A stretch of 57,952 bases of DNA, taken from positions 1-57,952 of IMG/VR virus record IMGVR_UViG_3300005099_000473. The stretch is one strand, 5' to 3'. The notes under the pieces are model-generated. The model was not told the DNA's origin and ran no database searches. It saw only the letters and a program-made list of their open reading frames with translations. The translations under genes and the position numbers were made by a program. Shown here in pieces: positions 42,570-49,986 of the stretch; the stretch's first letter is position 1, and every line of letters starts with the position of its first letter. The stretch is from a virus.

Positions 42570-42803
42570 ATGTCATATGAATTGATTTTAAAGATTTTTA
42601 CGTATGTTGGTTTTGTAGTAGTTAGTGCAGTACTGTTATTGTTAGCAAGTTTTATGTGTTGGTTGGCATTTGAAATGTTCAAAACAGTATTTGAAAGGAC
42701 AAAGATATATAAGACAGTGATTGAATTTGCCAAAGAGAATGAGGAATATATTTATGAATGGAAAGAAAGAAAAAGAAAGGAGCGTGATAATCATGGAGAA
42801 TAG
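42570..42803 (+). CDS. Single-span membrane protein
   Basis: The product is 77 aa from ATG 42570 after AAGGTGATAG. One or two N-terminal hydrophobic helices (FVVVSAVLLLLASFMCWLAF) and a basic tail (EWKERKRKERDN). Unknown role. Confidence 0.6.
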   Translation: MSYELILKIFTYVGFVVVSAVLLLLASFMCWLAFEMFKTVFERTKIYKTVIEFAKENEEYIYEWKERKRKERDNHGE

Positions 42804-43104
42804 ATTTGAAGGTTGTAAAGTTTTGTGGGGAAAGAGATATAGGGGAACAGTTTCAAGAGTTATTAGATATGCAGAAGCAGTTATTGAAACAAAAGATGGA
42901 AAACTTTATTATGTCGATGCGAGTCTTGACTTTGGCGAATGGGAAGTTGATGTTTCAGTGAATGTTCATTTGGTTGAGAAGTTTGATAAAGAAACGAAGC
43001 AAGTTAAGAGAAAAAGAGGTTTTGTCGCAATCAATTCGAAAGAGTGGGAGTATCTTGAAAAATTGTTATTAAGTGAGTGTGATAGTAATGCCCAAGATAG
43101 CTGA
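42793..43104 (+). CDS. Small beta-rich protein of unknown function
   Basis: The product is 103 aa. Strands such as GTVSRVIRYAEAVIETKDG and WEVDVSVNVHLVEK suggest a beta barrel or SH3-like fold. ATG 42793 lies in the end of the membrane protein gene after AAAGGAGCG. No family recognised. Confidence 0.6.
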   Translation: MENRFEGCKVLWGKRYRGTVSRVIRYAEAVIETKDGKLYYVDASLDFGEWEVDVSVNVHLVEKFDKETKQVKRKRGFVAINSKEWEYLEKLLLSECDSNAQDS

Positions 43105-43447
43105 AGAAAAAAGAAAAATAAAGACGTTTTATTGGAGTAGTACAGAGCAGGGTTTGTTAGATGAAGTCAGGGATTTATTGATAAAAATAGACAAGGAAAA
43201 GTATGGCTGGAAATATGTAAAGGCTGAACTGGACAAGAAAAATAAAGGAAAATACTCTGACAGTATGATAATGAGGTTTATAATAGAAAAGGCTGGCGGA
43301 TTGACGTTAAAGATGTTAAGTGAGGAATTGGAAAGTTTAAGAAAAGGCAAAAAGAAGAAAAAGCCGGAGAAAACCCCAAATCCGATAGAACGGATTGTAA
43401 AGGACGTTAGCGACAGAAGTGACTTATATTGGTTGCAGGCGGAATAA
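43088..43447 (+). CDS. Basic helical protein, possible DNA binder
   Basis: The product is 119 aa. It has a helical N-terminal half, a segment YSDSMIMRFIIEKAGG that could be a helix-turn-helix, and a Lys-rich C-terminus (RKGKKKKKPEKTPNP). ATG 43088 overlaps the upstream gene end. A small terminase subunit or regulator is conceivable; neither is shown. Confidence 0.55.
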   Translation: MPKIAEEKRKIKTFYWSSTEQGLLDEVRDLLIKIDKEKYGWKYVKAELDKKNKGKYSDSMIMRFIIEKAGGLTLKMLSEELESLRKGKKKKKPEKTPNPIERIVKDVSDRSDLYWLQAE

Positions 43448-43470
43448 TAAAAATAAAAAGGTGAATGAAC

Positions 43471-43851
43471 ATGAATCTGGAAAAGGAAAGAAAAAGAAAG
43501 TTAAGATTGAGATTAAGACCATTTGACATAACTGATGATAGAAGAAGTAGAATTGGGAATAAAATGTGTATATTCTGTGGAACAACTGACCTACTGGATA
43601 CAGCCAGAGGATTTTATTTATGTGATGACCATTTTAGGAGACTGCCCTCTTATATTGGAGTAAAGGCAAAACCGATAATTCCATTAGGCTCTGAGAAATG
43701 CATTGTCTGTGGCAAGTTATTATGGACTGACTTCATAACTAAATACAAGTATGGCTGGTATATTATTGAAGCTCCGGTATGTATAAGATGTATGTGGCGT
43801 ATATTGGGAAGACAAAGAAAGCCATTAAAGGCCAATGACGAAAGGATATGA
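43471..43851 (+). CDS. Zinc-finger protein
   Basis: The product is 126 aa with two Cys/His clusters: CIFCGTTD...LCDDHF (C-x2-C, C-x2-H) and CIVCGKLLW...VCIRCMW (C-x2-C, C-x2-C). The N-terminus is strongly basic. Probably binds nucleic acid. ATG 43471 is preferred over 43465 because AAGGTG precedes it by 7 bases. It contains more C-rich codons than the left part of the window. Confidence 0.65.
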   Translation: MNLEKERKRKLRLRLRPFDITDDRRSRIGNKMCIFCGTTDLLDTARGFYLCDDHFRRLPSYIGVKAKPIIPLGSEKCIVCGKLLWTDFITKYKYGWYIIEAPVCIRCMWRILGRQRKPLKANDERI

Positions 43852-44130
43852 ATTTGTGTCAAATAGGCCACCTATTTTAAGGCAAATTGGACTGAAAAAT
43901 GAAACCCAGTGTAAATGGACTGCTCTAAAGGCTTGTATAAACGAAAAGAACTGCTCTGAATCCAGATTTAAAATACTCTGTCTCCTTTCTGGTTTTTTGA
44001 AAAGAAAGCCTCTAAACTGCCCTTTCAGGAATATTGTCTGGAAAATGCCTATACTGGACTGGAAATTCTGATATATTAATATAAGAATACAATATATGAA
44101 TATGAGAATATGATTTTATGGTATGTATTT
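43852..44130 (+). other. Non-coding or weakly coding gap with shifted composition
   Basis: Together with the repeat block this is the only gap over 300 bases. The first ~200 bases have much more C (many CTG, CTGG and CC) than the surrounding strand. A 78-codon frame is open here (43835-44071, Cys-rich product), but it starts inside the upstream gene without a ribosome binding site. The last 60 bases are very A/T-rich. An RNA gene or an origin flank is possible; I see no tRNA. Confidence 0.4.
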
Positions 44131-44244
44131 TTATTAAGTTGTAAACTAAACTATTTTTATGATAGAACTTAAAAACAAAAAATTTATTAAGTTATAAACT
44201 AAAAAAGACATAAAGAATTGTAAGTTATTAAGTTGTATCCTAAA
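44131..44244 (+). repeat. Three operator/iteron-like direct repeats
   Basis: TTATTAAGTTGTAAACTAAA occurs at 44131-44150, with close copies at 44184-44203 (GTTATAAACT) and 44225-44244 (GTTGTATCCT). Each has a central near-palindrome AGTT-n3-AACT, degraded in copy 3. Copy 3 ends just before the AAAGAGGTGG site of the ribbon-helix-helix gene. The surroundings are A/T-rich. Likely binding sites of that protein, for autoregulation, partition or replication. Confidence 0.7.
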
Positions 44245-44259
44245 AAAGAGGTGGTAATA

Positions 44260-44613
44260 ATGAAAAGGATAGTTGCTATAGTTAATAAGGCCAATATTGA
44301 TATGGTAAGAAAAGAACTGGGCAGGAAAAGAATACCAAGTAAGCTTTGGGAGGATATATTGGTTGATTGGTCGGTTAGTCGGGTTGATGAAAGTAAGAAG
44401 TATGAGCCAGTTCAGGTGATTATTCAGGTTAATGATGATGTTTATGAGATTTTCAAGGAAGCAGTTAGGTATGTTTATGGGAATAAAAAGGGTTCAGTCA
44501 GCAAGGCAGTCCAGGAGGCTTTATTGAAGTATTTAAATGATAAAGTAAAGACAAATGAGAATAAGAAAAAGGCTGTTAAAGAATATTTTGAACAAAAAAC
44601 TTTTAAAGGATGA
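44260..44613 (+). CDS. Ribbon-helix-helix DNA-binding protein
   Basis: The product is 117 aa. The segment VQVIIQVNDDVYEIFKEAV then GSVSKAVQEALLKYLND has the strand-helix-helix order of RHH repressors, preceded by a ~45-residue N-terminal domain. ATG 44260 follows GAGGTGGTAATA, just after three direct repeats that probably are its operators. Such proteins act as repressors or as centromere-binding partition proteins. The last codons overlap a promoter for the next gene. Confidence 0.65.
   Translation: MKRIVAIVNKANIDMVRKELGRKRIPSKLWEDILVDWSVSRVDESKKYEPVQVIIQVNDDVYEIFKEAVRYVYGNKKGSVSKAVQEALLKYLNDKVKTNENKKKAVKEYFEQKTFKG
44593..44608 (+). promoter_or_regulatory. Recurring promoter, copy 1
   Basis: CAAAAAACTTTTAAAG is identical to the copies at 50288 and 54842. 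It lies inside the final codons of the ribbon-helix-helix gene and ~46 bases before ATG 44654. An A-rich BRE-like part is followed by the TTTTAAA box. Confidence 0.65.
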
Positions 44614-44653
44614 AAACGAATTGCATATTGAGGAATTTAAGGAGGGAATTGAG

Positions 44654-44833
44654 ATGAGAAAAGTAAGAAAAATTGGGAAAGGCAGGAAGAAAGTCAAAGT
44701 GGAGATTTTATTAAGTCCTGATGGAGGATACGAAGTGTACGTGGAAGGGAACAGGGTAATGAACGAGTATATTGAGAATGAAATTGTATGGCTTGTTAAG
44801 GAAAGTAATGAAGGAAAGCCCTATTTTGACTGA
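44654..44833 (+). CDS. Small basic protein (59 aa)
   Basis: ATG 44654 follows AAGGAGGG. Basic N-terminus (MRKVRKIGKGRKKVKVEI), then strands. Possible nucleic-acid binder. No family. Confidence 0.55.
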   Translation: MRKVRKIGKGRKKVKVEILLSPDGGYEVYVEGNRVMNEYIENEIVWLVKESNEGKPYFD

Positions 44834-44849
44834 GGAGGGGGAAAAAGAA

Positions 44850-45242
44850 ATGAAAGTCAGGAAGATTAAGAAGGATGGTTGGGTTGGCAAGGAAGTTATG
44901 ATTGTCAAGCCCTATAAGAGGTTTAGTAATTTTAAGAAGGCAGTCAAACAGGCAGTCAGAGCAGTTTTTGATGGTTATGATGATTTATTGTGGATTGTGG
45001 TTAGTGCTTTTGATTTGGGCTATAGAAGGGTAGGCGAGGAAAGTCAAGTATTGAGTTTGTCCAATGATGCAATTAAGGAGTTTAAAGGGATGGGTGAAAT
45101 GACACTTGGGGAAGTTATTGATAAGTTTGGTGAAGTCAGTTTCAGTTGGGGAGGTAAGGATTGGAAACAGGGAATAGATGTAAAGTTTGATGACTTGTCC
45201 AGTAGGATTTATGTGTATGACATGTGGAGGGATGAAGAATGA
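44850..45242 (+). CDS. Hypothetical protein (130 aa)
   Basis: ATG 44850 follows GAGGAGGGGG. The N-terminus is basic (KVRKIKKDGWVGKEVMIVKP), resembling the previous small protein. A helical middle and a beta-rich C-terminus follow (VSFSWGGKDW, IDVKFDDLSSRIYVYD). No family recognised. Confidence 0.6.
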   Translation: MKVRKIKKDGWVGKEVMIVKPYKRFSNFKKAVKQAVRAVFDGYDDLLWIVVSAFDLGYRRVGEESQVLSLSNDAIKEFKGMGEMTLGEVIDKFGEVSFSWGGKDWKQGIDVKFDDLSSRIYVYDMWRDEE

Positions 45243-45418
45243 AGGAGATAAGAGGAAAGAAGTATAAGGTTGGATGGATAGTTTGGGACTGTATTGCCCA
45301 GAAGCCAGCAACAGGGATTTTTGAATTTAAGAAAACTGCCCAGAAATGGATAAATGACTGTTTTGACGAGGAAATGAAAAGCACGTTTCAGGTTGTAAAG
45401 GTGTTATTGGAGGTATGA
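45239..45418 (+). CDS. Small protein (59 aa)
   Basis: The frame ATG 45239-TGA 45418 overlaps the upstream stop by 4 bases. Product GKKYKVGWIVWDC...FEFKKTAQKWINDCF has a strand-helix-strand pattern. Coupled translation supports it. Unknown function. Confidence 0.5.
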   Translation: MKEIRGKKYKVGWIVWDCIAQKPATGIFEFKKTAQKWINDCFDEEMKSTFQVVKVLLEV

Positions 45419-45421
45419 AGA

Positions 45422-45550
45422 ATGAAGTTTGTAGTATTGTTTAGAAAAGGAGGAAGTCTCTTTAAGAAGGTTGTAAAGGCGAATGGCTATAAGAGTGCGG
45501 AGTGTAAGATTGAAGGAAAGATAATATTGATAAGGAGGGTTGAGGCATGA
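45422..45550 (+). CDS. Very small basic protein (42 aa)
   Basis: ATG 45422 after TTGGAGGTATG, ending at TGA 45550 with a 4-base overlap to the next start. Mostly strands with Lys. Unknown function; supported only by context. Confidence 0.4.
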   Translation: MKFVVLFRKGGSLFKKVVKANGYKSAECKIEGKIILIRRVEA

Positions 45551-45717
45551 AATGTTTTGTTCAGGTCGGAAATAAGAAGGTGGAAGTACCGGATTGGCTC
45601 TTGGATAGTATGCTCGACATGGGAATTGAACTTTTGGAGAATGAGATTGAAGAGGGAAAAGATTTTGGTAAGTTAAGAAAAGCTCTCAGTGAGTTAAGGA
45701 GGGTTTTGAATGAATGA
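45547..45717 (+). CDS. Small protein (56 aa)
   Basis: ATG 45547 overlaps the stop of the preceding gene and follows AAGGAGGGTTG. A short strand region (KCFVQVGNKKVEVPDW) is followed by a helix with Leu and Glu. Its C-terminus overlaps the next gene. Unknown. Confidence 0.5.
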   Translation: MKCFVQVGNKKVEVPDWLLDSMLDMGIELLENEIEEGKDFGKLRKALSELRRVLNE

Positions 45718-46036
45718 AGTTCAGGAATTGTATTTGGAACTGGTCAAGAAGTCAAGGGTTGGGGAAGTAGTTGCCAAGGATTTGTTAAAGCACAAAGACC
45801 TTTGGGATTCAGTGTTTATGATGCCGACTGGAGTAACGCTCAGGGACATTCCAAAGGGCATTAATAATGTGGACACGTTGTACATACTGACTGACAAAAA
45901 GAGACTGCCCAAGTTAAAGGAAGTGGCAAAGGAATGGGATTATGACCTGTTTGAAGTAATTGAAGACATAGAGGCTTTATTGTTTCTGGGTCAGTCAACA
46001 GAGGATGAGGTTGTTGTAGTAATATGGTGGGATTGA
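45710..46036 (+). CDS. Hypothetical protein (108 aa)
   Basis: ATG 45710 follows AAGGAGGG. N-terminal helix (VQELYLELVKKSRVGEVVAKDLL), alternating strands and helices after (VDTLYILTDKKRLPKLKEVA), ending in an acidic strand (DEVVVVIWW). Rossmann-like in outline, but no family recognised. Confidence 0.6.
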   Translation: MNEVQELYLELVKKSRVGEVVAKDLLKHKDLWDSVFMMPTGVTLRDIPKGINNVDTLYILTDKKRLPKLKEVAKEWDYDLFEVIEDIEALLFLGQSTEDEVVVVIWWD

Positions 46037-46038
46037 CC

Positions 46039-46359
46039 ATGAATGAGGTAGTCAGTATTAAGTTGATTGTAGATGAGTTAGTAAAACTGGCATTTGATGA
46101 AGAATACAGTAAAGCAAGGAGTGTTGCATTCAAGGTTGTAATGGGATATAGGGTCAGTAAGGATGAGATTGAACAGGCCTTCAGTTACTTATGGCAGTTA
46201 AAGGGTAGGCTCACAGGATACAAGTTAAGGTTAGAGTCATTGACTTATGATAAGGGACTGTCAAAGTATGTCAGGAGAAATGCAGTTAGGTTAAAGTCAG
46301 ATGTAGAATTGGAGATTTTGGATATTGATGACTACTTGGAGATGCTCAGAAATGAATGA
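46039..46359 (+). CDS. Helical protein (106 aa)
   Basis: ATG 46039 after GGTGGG; ATG 46024 is the alternative. Nearly all helix with several Arg/Lys pairs (LRLESLTYDKGLSKYVRRNA). Overlaps the next small gene. Unknown. Confidence 0.55.
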   Translation: MNEVVSIKLIVDELVKLAFDEEYSKARSVAFKVVMGYRVSKDEIEQAFSYLWQLKGRLTGYKLRLESLTYDKGLSKYVRRNAVRLKSDVELEILDIDDYLEMLRNE

Positions 46360-46465
46360 GATAGTAAGCACAGTATTATTGACGTTGTTTGTAATGAGTC
46401 CAGCAATAGTGTTAGAATTAGTTTGTGATTATGTTATGTGGAAAGAAAGGAGGTGTAGAAATTGA
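46352..46465 (+). CDS. Very small membrane protein (37 aa)
   Basis: ATG 46352 to TGA 46465 encodes a single hydrophobic helix (VLLTLFVMSPAIVLELVC) and a basic end. It overlaps both neighbours by a few bases. Plausible but short. Confidence 0.4.
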   Translation: MNEIVSTVLLTLFVMSPAIVLELVCDYVMWKERRCRN

Positions 46466-46776
46466 ATGTTTTTGAACTCTGGGGTATAATTGGGAATGCA
46501 ACTATTGAGGAGGAAATTGTCAATGAGGAGGGAGAGTTCAGGAGTAATGACCATTGGGCAGTAGTAAGAACAAGAAATTATGTGGTTAGTGTAATTTGGC
46601 AGACTTTTGACAAGGCAATATTGGCAGTGGGTAAGAAAGGTGATGAATTGCCAATAGTCGTTTATGAACTGTTCAAATATGGAGAGTTAGAGGAAGTTAA
46701 GGAGCTGGTTTCTGGGCGAGTGAATATTGGGGAAGTAATTAATGAGGTCAAGGGGGTTTTGAATGGTAATTGTTAA
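46462..46776 (+). CDS. Hypothetical protein (104 aa)
   Basis: TTG 46462 follows AAGGAGGTG. Strands (WAVVRTRNYVVSVIWQTFDKA) and a C-terminal helix. In outline it resembles the small paralogues further right. Unknown function. Confidence 0.58.
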   Translation: MNVFELWGIIGNATIEEEIVNEEGEFRSNDHWAVVRTRNYVVSVIWQTFDKAILAVGKKGDELPIVVYELFKYGELEEVKELVSGRVNIGEVINEVKGVLNGNC

Positions 46777-47317
46777 AACTGACTACTTAAGTCATTGGCG
46801 ATACAATAAGGAGAAGGATACTAACTTGTTATATGTTGGTTATGTATGGAAGAAAGCCCGTAATGGGTTCTGGATACCGCACAGTAAGAGTATAAGACTC
46901 AGTTCAATAGAGTTTTACAGGGAGTTTAGCCTCAAGATATTAAGACCACAAGTTTTGGTAACTATTAGGGAATTAATGGAATTGGACAAGGATGAAGTAC
47001 TGTATATTGTATGTGATGAAAAGGAAGAGAATGGCTGTTCAAGGCAGTATTATGCGAATTATTTTGACAACATATTGAACACAAGAAAATTAACTGGGGA
47101 TGCGGAAAGGCTAATAAAGAAAATGACAGAACTCAAGGAAAAGAGTAATGGAAGGCATGCGTTTGTTGTGGTTGGTAATAGGGTTGTGGTTAAGGATTAT
47201 GAGACTAAGAAGATTGCAGAGTATAAGGTTGTAGGTAGTAAGATTTACAAGCTTTATGATTGGGGGTTAAGTGAGGAAGAATTGGTAAACATTTTATTGG
47301 ATTTACTGGTGGGTTGA
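46763..47317 (+). CDS. Hypothetical protein (184 aa)
   Basis: ATG 46763 overlaps the upstream gene and follows AAGGGGG. Alpha/beta with a single Cys pair (YIVCDEKEENGCSR) and a C-terminal segment (AFVVVGNRVVVKDYETKKIAEYKVV) of strands. No family recognised. Confidence 0.58.
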   Translation: MVIVKTDYLSHWRYNKEKDTNLLYVGYVWKKARNGFWIPHSKSIRLSSIEFYREFSLKILRPQVLVTIRELMELDKDEVLYIVCDEKEENGCSRQYYANYFDNILNTRKLTGDAERLIKKMTELKEKSNGRHAFVVVGNRVVVKDYETKKIAEYKVVGSKIYKLYDWGLSEEELVNILLDLLVG

Positions 47318-47318
47318 A

Positions 47319-47747
47319 ATGGACGGTATTGATGATTATGTCTGGATTTATAATAGGGCATTGACTGATGAAGAGATTTATGGAATGTACAGTAAGTTTT
47401 GTATGGACTTTTGGCAGGTTGGAACTCAGGTCAGGGACGGCATAAAGGCAGAGCTAATAGAATTGTTTGTAAAGAAGTTAGACCACAGGGGTTTGAGAAT
47501 TGGAAAGTTCAGGGTGGTTAAGGTTCTTGGCGATATTTATTGGATGACTGAGAATTATGGAATGACTGAATTAGTAATGACAATGAGGATTGACATTGTA
47601 AAGACAAAAAAGAAGAAAATGGCAATAATTAATGTGGCTTATGTTAATGGATATAGGGTGGCAAAGTTATTGGAGACAGTTCCAGGTTTGATAATGGAGA
47701 AGGTAGTAGATATAATAATTGATTCTGCGGTTGAACAGGTGGTTTGA
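47319..47747 (+). CDS. Array paralogue 1 with lectin-tail-like N-terminus
   Basis: The product is 142 aa. The first ~25 residues (DDYVWIYNRALTDEEIYGMY) match the C-terminal end of LamG/concanavalin-like lectin domains, although no lectin domain precedes it. The rest (VRDGIKAELIELFVKKL, strands, MRIDIVKTKKKKMAIINVAYV, helix) belongs to the paralogous array that runs to 50301. ATG 47319 after GGTGGGTTG. Function unknown. Confidence 0.6.
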   Translation: MDGIDDYVWIYNRALTDEEIYGMYSKFCMDFWQVGTQVRDGIKAELIELFVKKLDHRGLRIGKFRVVKVLGDIYWMTENYGMTELVMTMRIDIVKTKKKKMAIINVAYVNGYRVAKLLETVPGLIMEKVVDIIIDSAVEQVV

Positions 47748-47748
47748 G

Positions 47749-48051
47749 TTGCTAAGTCAGTTAGATGAAATACTGGCTGAGTTTAGGAAGAATGCGGTTT
47801 ATGTTGAAGTAACTAGTGGGGAAATGGAGTTAATTAGGCTGTTAATGAGTAAGTTATCAAATGGAGAACCAAGAAGGTTTGGTAGGGATGTCTGTATGAA
47901 ATGGAGGAACCAAATTATAATAATGTATGGCCATAAGGCTGATATTGTATTGGTGGAGGATGGTAAGTTGTATATAGTGCCGTTAGCATATAGTGTTCAG
48001 GAGATAAAGGAAAAGTTAATTGATTATGCCCTGGAAGTTATTAGGGGGTGA
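47749..48051 (+). CDS. Array paralogue 2
   Basis: The product is 100 aa from TTG 47749 after GGTGGTTTGAG, overlapping nothing. Same layout as the neighbours: helix with E..LIRLLMSKL, strands (NQIIIMYGHKADIVLV), closing helix (IKEKLIDYALEVI). Function unknown. Confidence 0.58.
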   Translation: MLSQLDEILAEFRKNAVYVEVTSGEMELIRLLMSKLSNGEPRRFGRDVCMKWRNQIIIMYGHKADIVLVEDGKLYIVPLAYSVQEIKEKLIDYALEVIRG

Positions 48052-48057
48052 TGTGGA

Positions 48058-48423
48058 ATGGACTGGATGAGGATGAGAATGGAGGAGGTTTTAGGGAATT
48101 TTAATGGTAAATGGGATTATGGTATTCAGGTCAGGAATGAAATGGAAATTGAATTACTGGAGTTATTCAAGGAAGGTGTGGATGGTTATGGTAATGATTG
48201 GTATAGATTTAAGCGGGTTGGCGAAAATATTGGATTGTTCTTTAAGTTCGGTTATAATCCAGTATTGATAATGCGGATTAATATTGTGAATACAGGAAAA
48301 AAGAAGGTTGCAGTATTGAACATTAAGATGATTGACATAAGGTATGACATTGGCAATATAAAGAGGTTTCTTAATAGTTTAATTGACTGGATTATTGAAA
48401 ACATGGTGGTGAAAGGTGACTAA
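48058..48423 (+). CDS. Array paralogue 3
   Basis: The product is 121 aa after GGGGGTGATG. IQVRNEMEIELLELFKEG, then VLIMRINIVNTGKKKVAVLNI, then a C-terminal helix closely follow paralogue 1 (TMRIDIVKTKKKKMAIIN). This is the clearest pair in the array. Confidence 0.62.
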   Translation: MDWMRMRMEEVLGNFNGKWDYGIQVRNEMEIELLELFKEGVDGYGNDWYRFKRVGENIGLFFKFGYNPVLIMRINIVNTGKKKVAVLNIKMIDIRYDIGNIKRFLNSLIDWIIENMVVKGD

Positions 48424-48748
48424 ATGGGACAAGGAAATCCAAATTAAGGACAGTGTGGAGGTTGAGATATTGGAGATGTTTTTCAGTAAGTTAGAGAAAA
48501 GAAGAATGGTTGTTGGTAGAAGTAAAGAAGTAAAGAAGTTGTTCGATGTGGATTACTTGGGTTTTGAAGAGAATTTTGGTATTGTGGATGTGTTTGCCCG
48601 TTGTGAGTATTCATGGTTATGGTTTCCGTTGTTTAGAATAATGTTAAAGGATGATAAGTTAAGAATAAAGAAGTATGGTGATTATGATGTAAAGGATAAG
48701 GAATTATTGGAGTGTTTACTTGAAATGGCAATAGAAGTGGCATTATAG
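48416..48748 (+). CDS. Array paralogue 4
   Basis: The product is 110 aa from GTG 48416, overlapping the previous gene. IQIKDSVEVEILEMFFSKLE aligns with the start of paralogue 3. The middle is diverged, and the C-terminal helix is LLECLLEMAIEVAL. Unknown function. Confidence 0.6.
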   Translation: MTKWDKEIQIKDSVEVEILEMFFSKLEKRRMVVGRSKEVKKLFDVDYLGFEENFGIVDVFARCEYSWLWFPLFRIMLKDDKLRIKKYGDYDVKDKELLECLLEMAIEVAL

Positions 48749-48781
48749 TTTTATACATTATGGATTTATGGAGGTAAGGAA

Positions 48782-49249
48782 ATGAGGAATGTTAAGGAGT
48801 TTGTAAGGTCAATGAGTTGGGTTATAGGACTGTTAGTAGTTCTGGTATGTACTGTAATGTCATGTTTTGTGGGATGGTATGTGTTTGTGTTTAATTTGAT
48901 GATTTTCATAGTTACTTTGGTGTTTGTTAAGAAAATGTTAGGCGGTTTGAGGATTATTGTGTTCAGGTATGATAATGCGGATGAGGTGTATGACTTTATT
49001 GAAGTAGGAAGTAAAAAGGAAATGTGGGCAGGTGCTTGGCATTTAGGAACTGATTGTAATGGTAAGCCGTATGTTGTTTATGACATGTTTTATGTTGATA
49101 AAACAATAGGAGAAATGTATGTTTACAATATAATGTCATTTGGAGGTTGGTTAGTATTTTGGACTTTGGACGGTAATAAAGCAGCCGAAGTAATGAAGAA
49201 TAATTTAAGTGATTTATTGAATAAGATTCTGGAGGTGATAGTATTATAG
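48782..49249 (+). CDS. Membrane-anchored protein
   Basis: The product is 155 aa. Two hydrophobic helices at ~13-32 and ~35-50, then a soluble domain (IIVFRYDNADEVYDFIEVGSK...WAGAWHLGTDCNGKPY). It is embedded in the paralogue array. The preceding gap has a T-rich start (TTTTATACATTATGG) and AGGTAAGG before ATG. Unknown. Confidence 0.6.
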   Translation: MRNVKEFVRSMSWVIGLLVVLVCTVMSCFVGWYVFVFNLMIFIVTLVFVKKMLGGLRIIVFRYDNADEVYDFIEVGSKKEMWAGAWHLGTDCNGKPYVVYDMFYVDKTIGEMYVYNIMSFGGWLVFWTLDGNKAAEVMKNNLSDLLNKILEVIVL

Positions 49250-49584
49250 GGAAAGGATTTGGTTATGCCAGTGCAAGTACAGTAGTTAGGGATGAGAAGG
49301 TAATTGAGTTATTGAAGTTAGTAGCTAAGGCTGTTAGTGAAAAGGAGTATATAATGTATGGTAGTATTAAGTTAGTAAATGTTTGTATGGCAGGTCAGCA
49401 GATAATCAGGTGGAAAGTCAAAGGGTATAATGTGATGGATATGCAGATTGAAGCTCTTAATGATGGTTCTGTGATTGTCAAAATTGAAGGATTGTTCAGT
49501 AATGTGAATGAAGCTCAGGAGTATGTTAAGAGGTTTATAGAGATTATGGAGGATATTGCAATAAATGTGATTGTGGGAGGTTGA
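49243..49584 (+). CDS. Array paralogue 5, probable non-canonical ATT start
   Basis: The family-typical front (VVRDEKVIELLKLVAKAV) lies upstream of the first normal start codon (TTG 49312), in an open frame. GGAGGTGAT at 49231-49239 places the start at ATT 49243 (or ATA 49246), overlapping the TAG of the membrane protein gene. The product would be 113 aa. Strand core LVNVCMAGQQIIRWKVKG and a closing helix fit the array. The start codon is inferred. Confidence 0.5.
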   Translation: MIGKGFGYASASTVVRDEKVIELLKLVAKAVSEKEYIMYGSIKLVNVCMAGQQIIRWKVKGYNVMDMQIEALNDGSVIVKIEGLFSNVNEAQEYVKRFIEIMEDIAINVIVGG

Positions 49585-49587
49585 GGA

Positions 49588-49983
49588 ATGGCCGGTAAAC
49601 CATTATTAATTACTGATACTGAGGTTGATATGTTGGAGTTGTTTTTAGAGAAGTTACGTCAAAAGCAGGTGATATGGCATGGGAACTACATGTTTATATT
49701 TAGTGGTTTGAGTAAGATACTGATTATGTATATATGTAGTTCTGAGTGTAATGCGAATAATGTCGCAAGTCCAGATGTTGTTGCTAATATTAAATTTGAG
49801 ATTGTTCCAGCTCAAGTAATCGGAAAGGAAAAGGCTAAGTTGATTATAATAAAGGAGATTCAGTTACAGTGGCCGTATTATGTTTTCTTTAAGGATAGTT
49901 TAGAGCCTACGAAAGAGTTTTTGCCAGGGAGAGTTATGGAAGTTATTCAGGAAATAGTTCTGGATATATTAGTGGAGGAATGA
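49588..49983 (+). CDS. Array paralogue 6
   Basis: The product is 131 aa after GGGAGGTTGAG. LITDTEVDMLELFLEKLRQK, strands (MFIFSGLSKILIMYICSS, NIKFEIVPAQVIG) and the closing helix VMEVIQEIVLDIL match the array. Function unknown. Confidence 0.6.
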   Translation: MAGKPLLITDTEVDMLELFLEKLRQKQVIWHGNYMFIFSGLSKILIMYICSSECNANNVASPDVVANIKFEIVPAQVIGKEKAKLIIIKEIQLQWPYYVFFKDSLEPTKEFLPGRVMEVIQEIVLDILVEE

Positions 49984-49986
49984 GAG

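Noticed and set aside
43835-44071. A 78-codon Cys-containing frame in the large gap
   Set aside because: It starts inside the preceding gene with no ribosome binding site, and its base composition differs from all other genes; kept only as an uncertain region.
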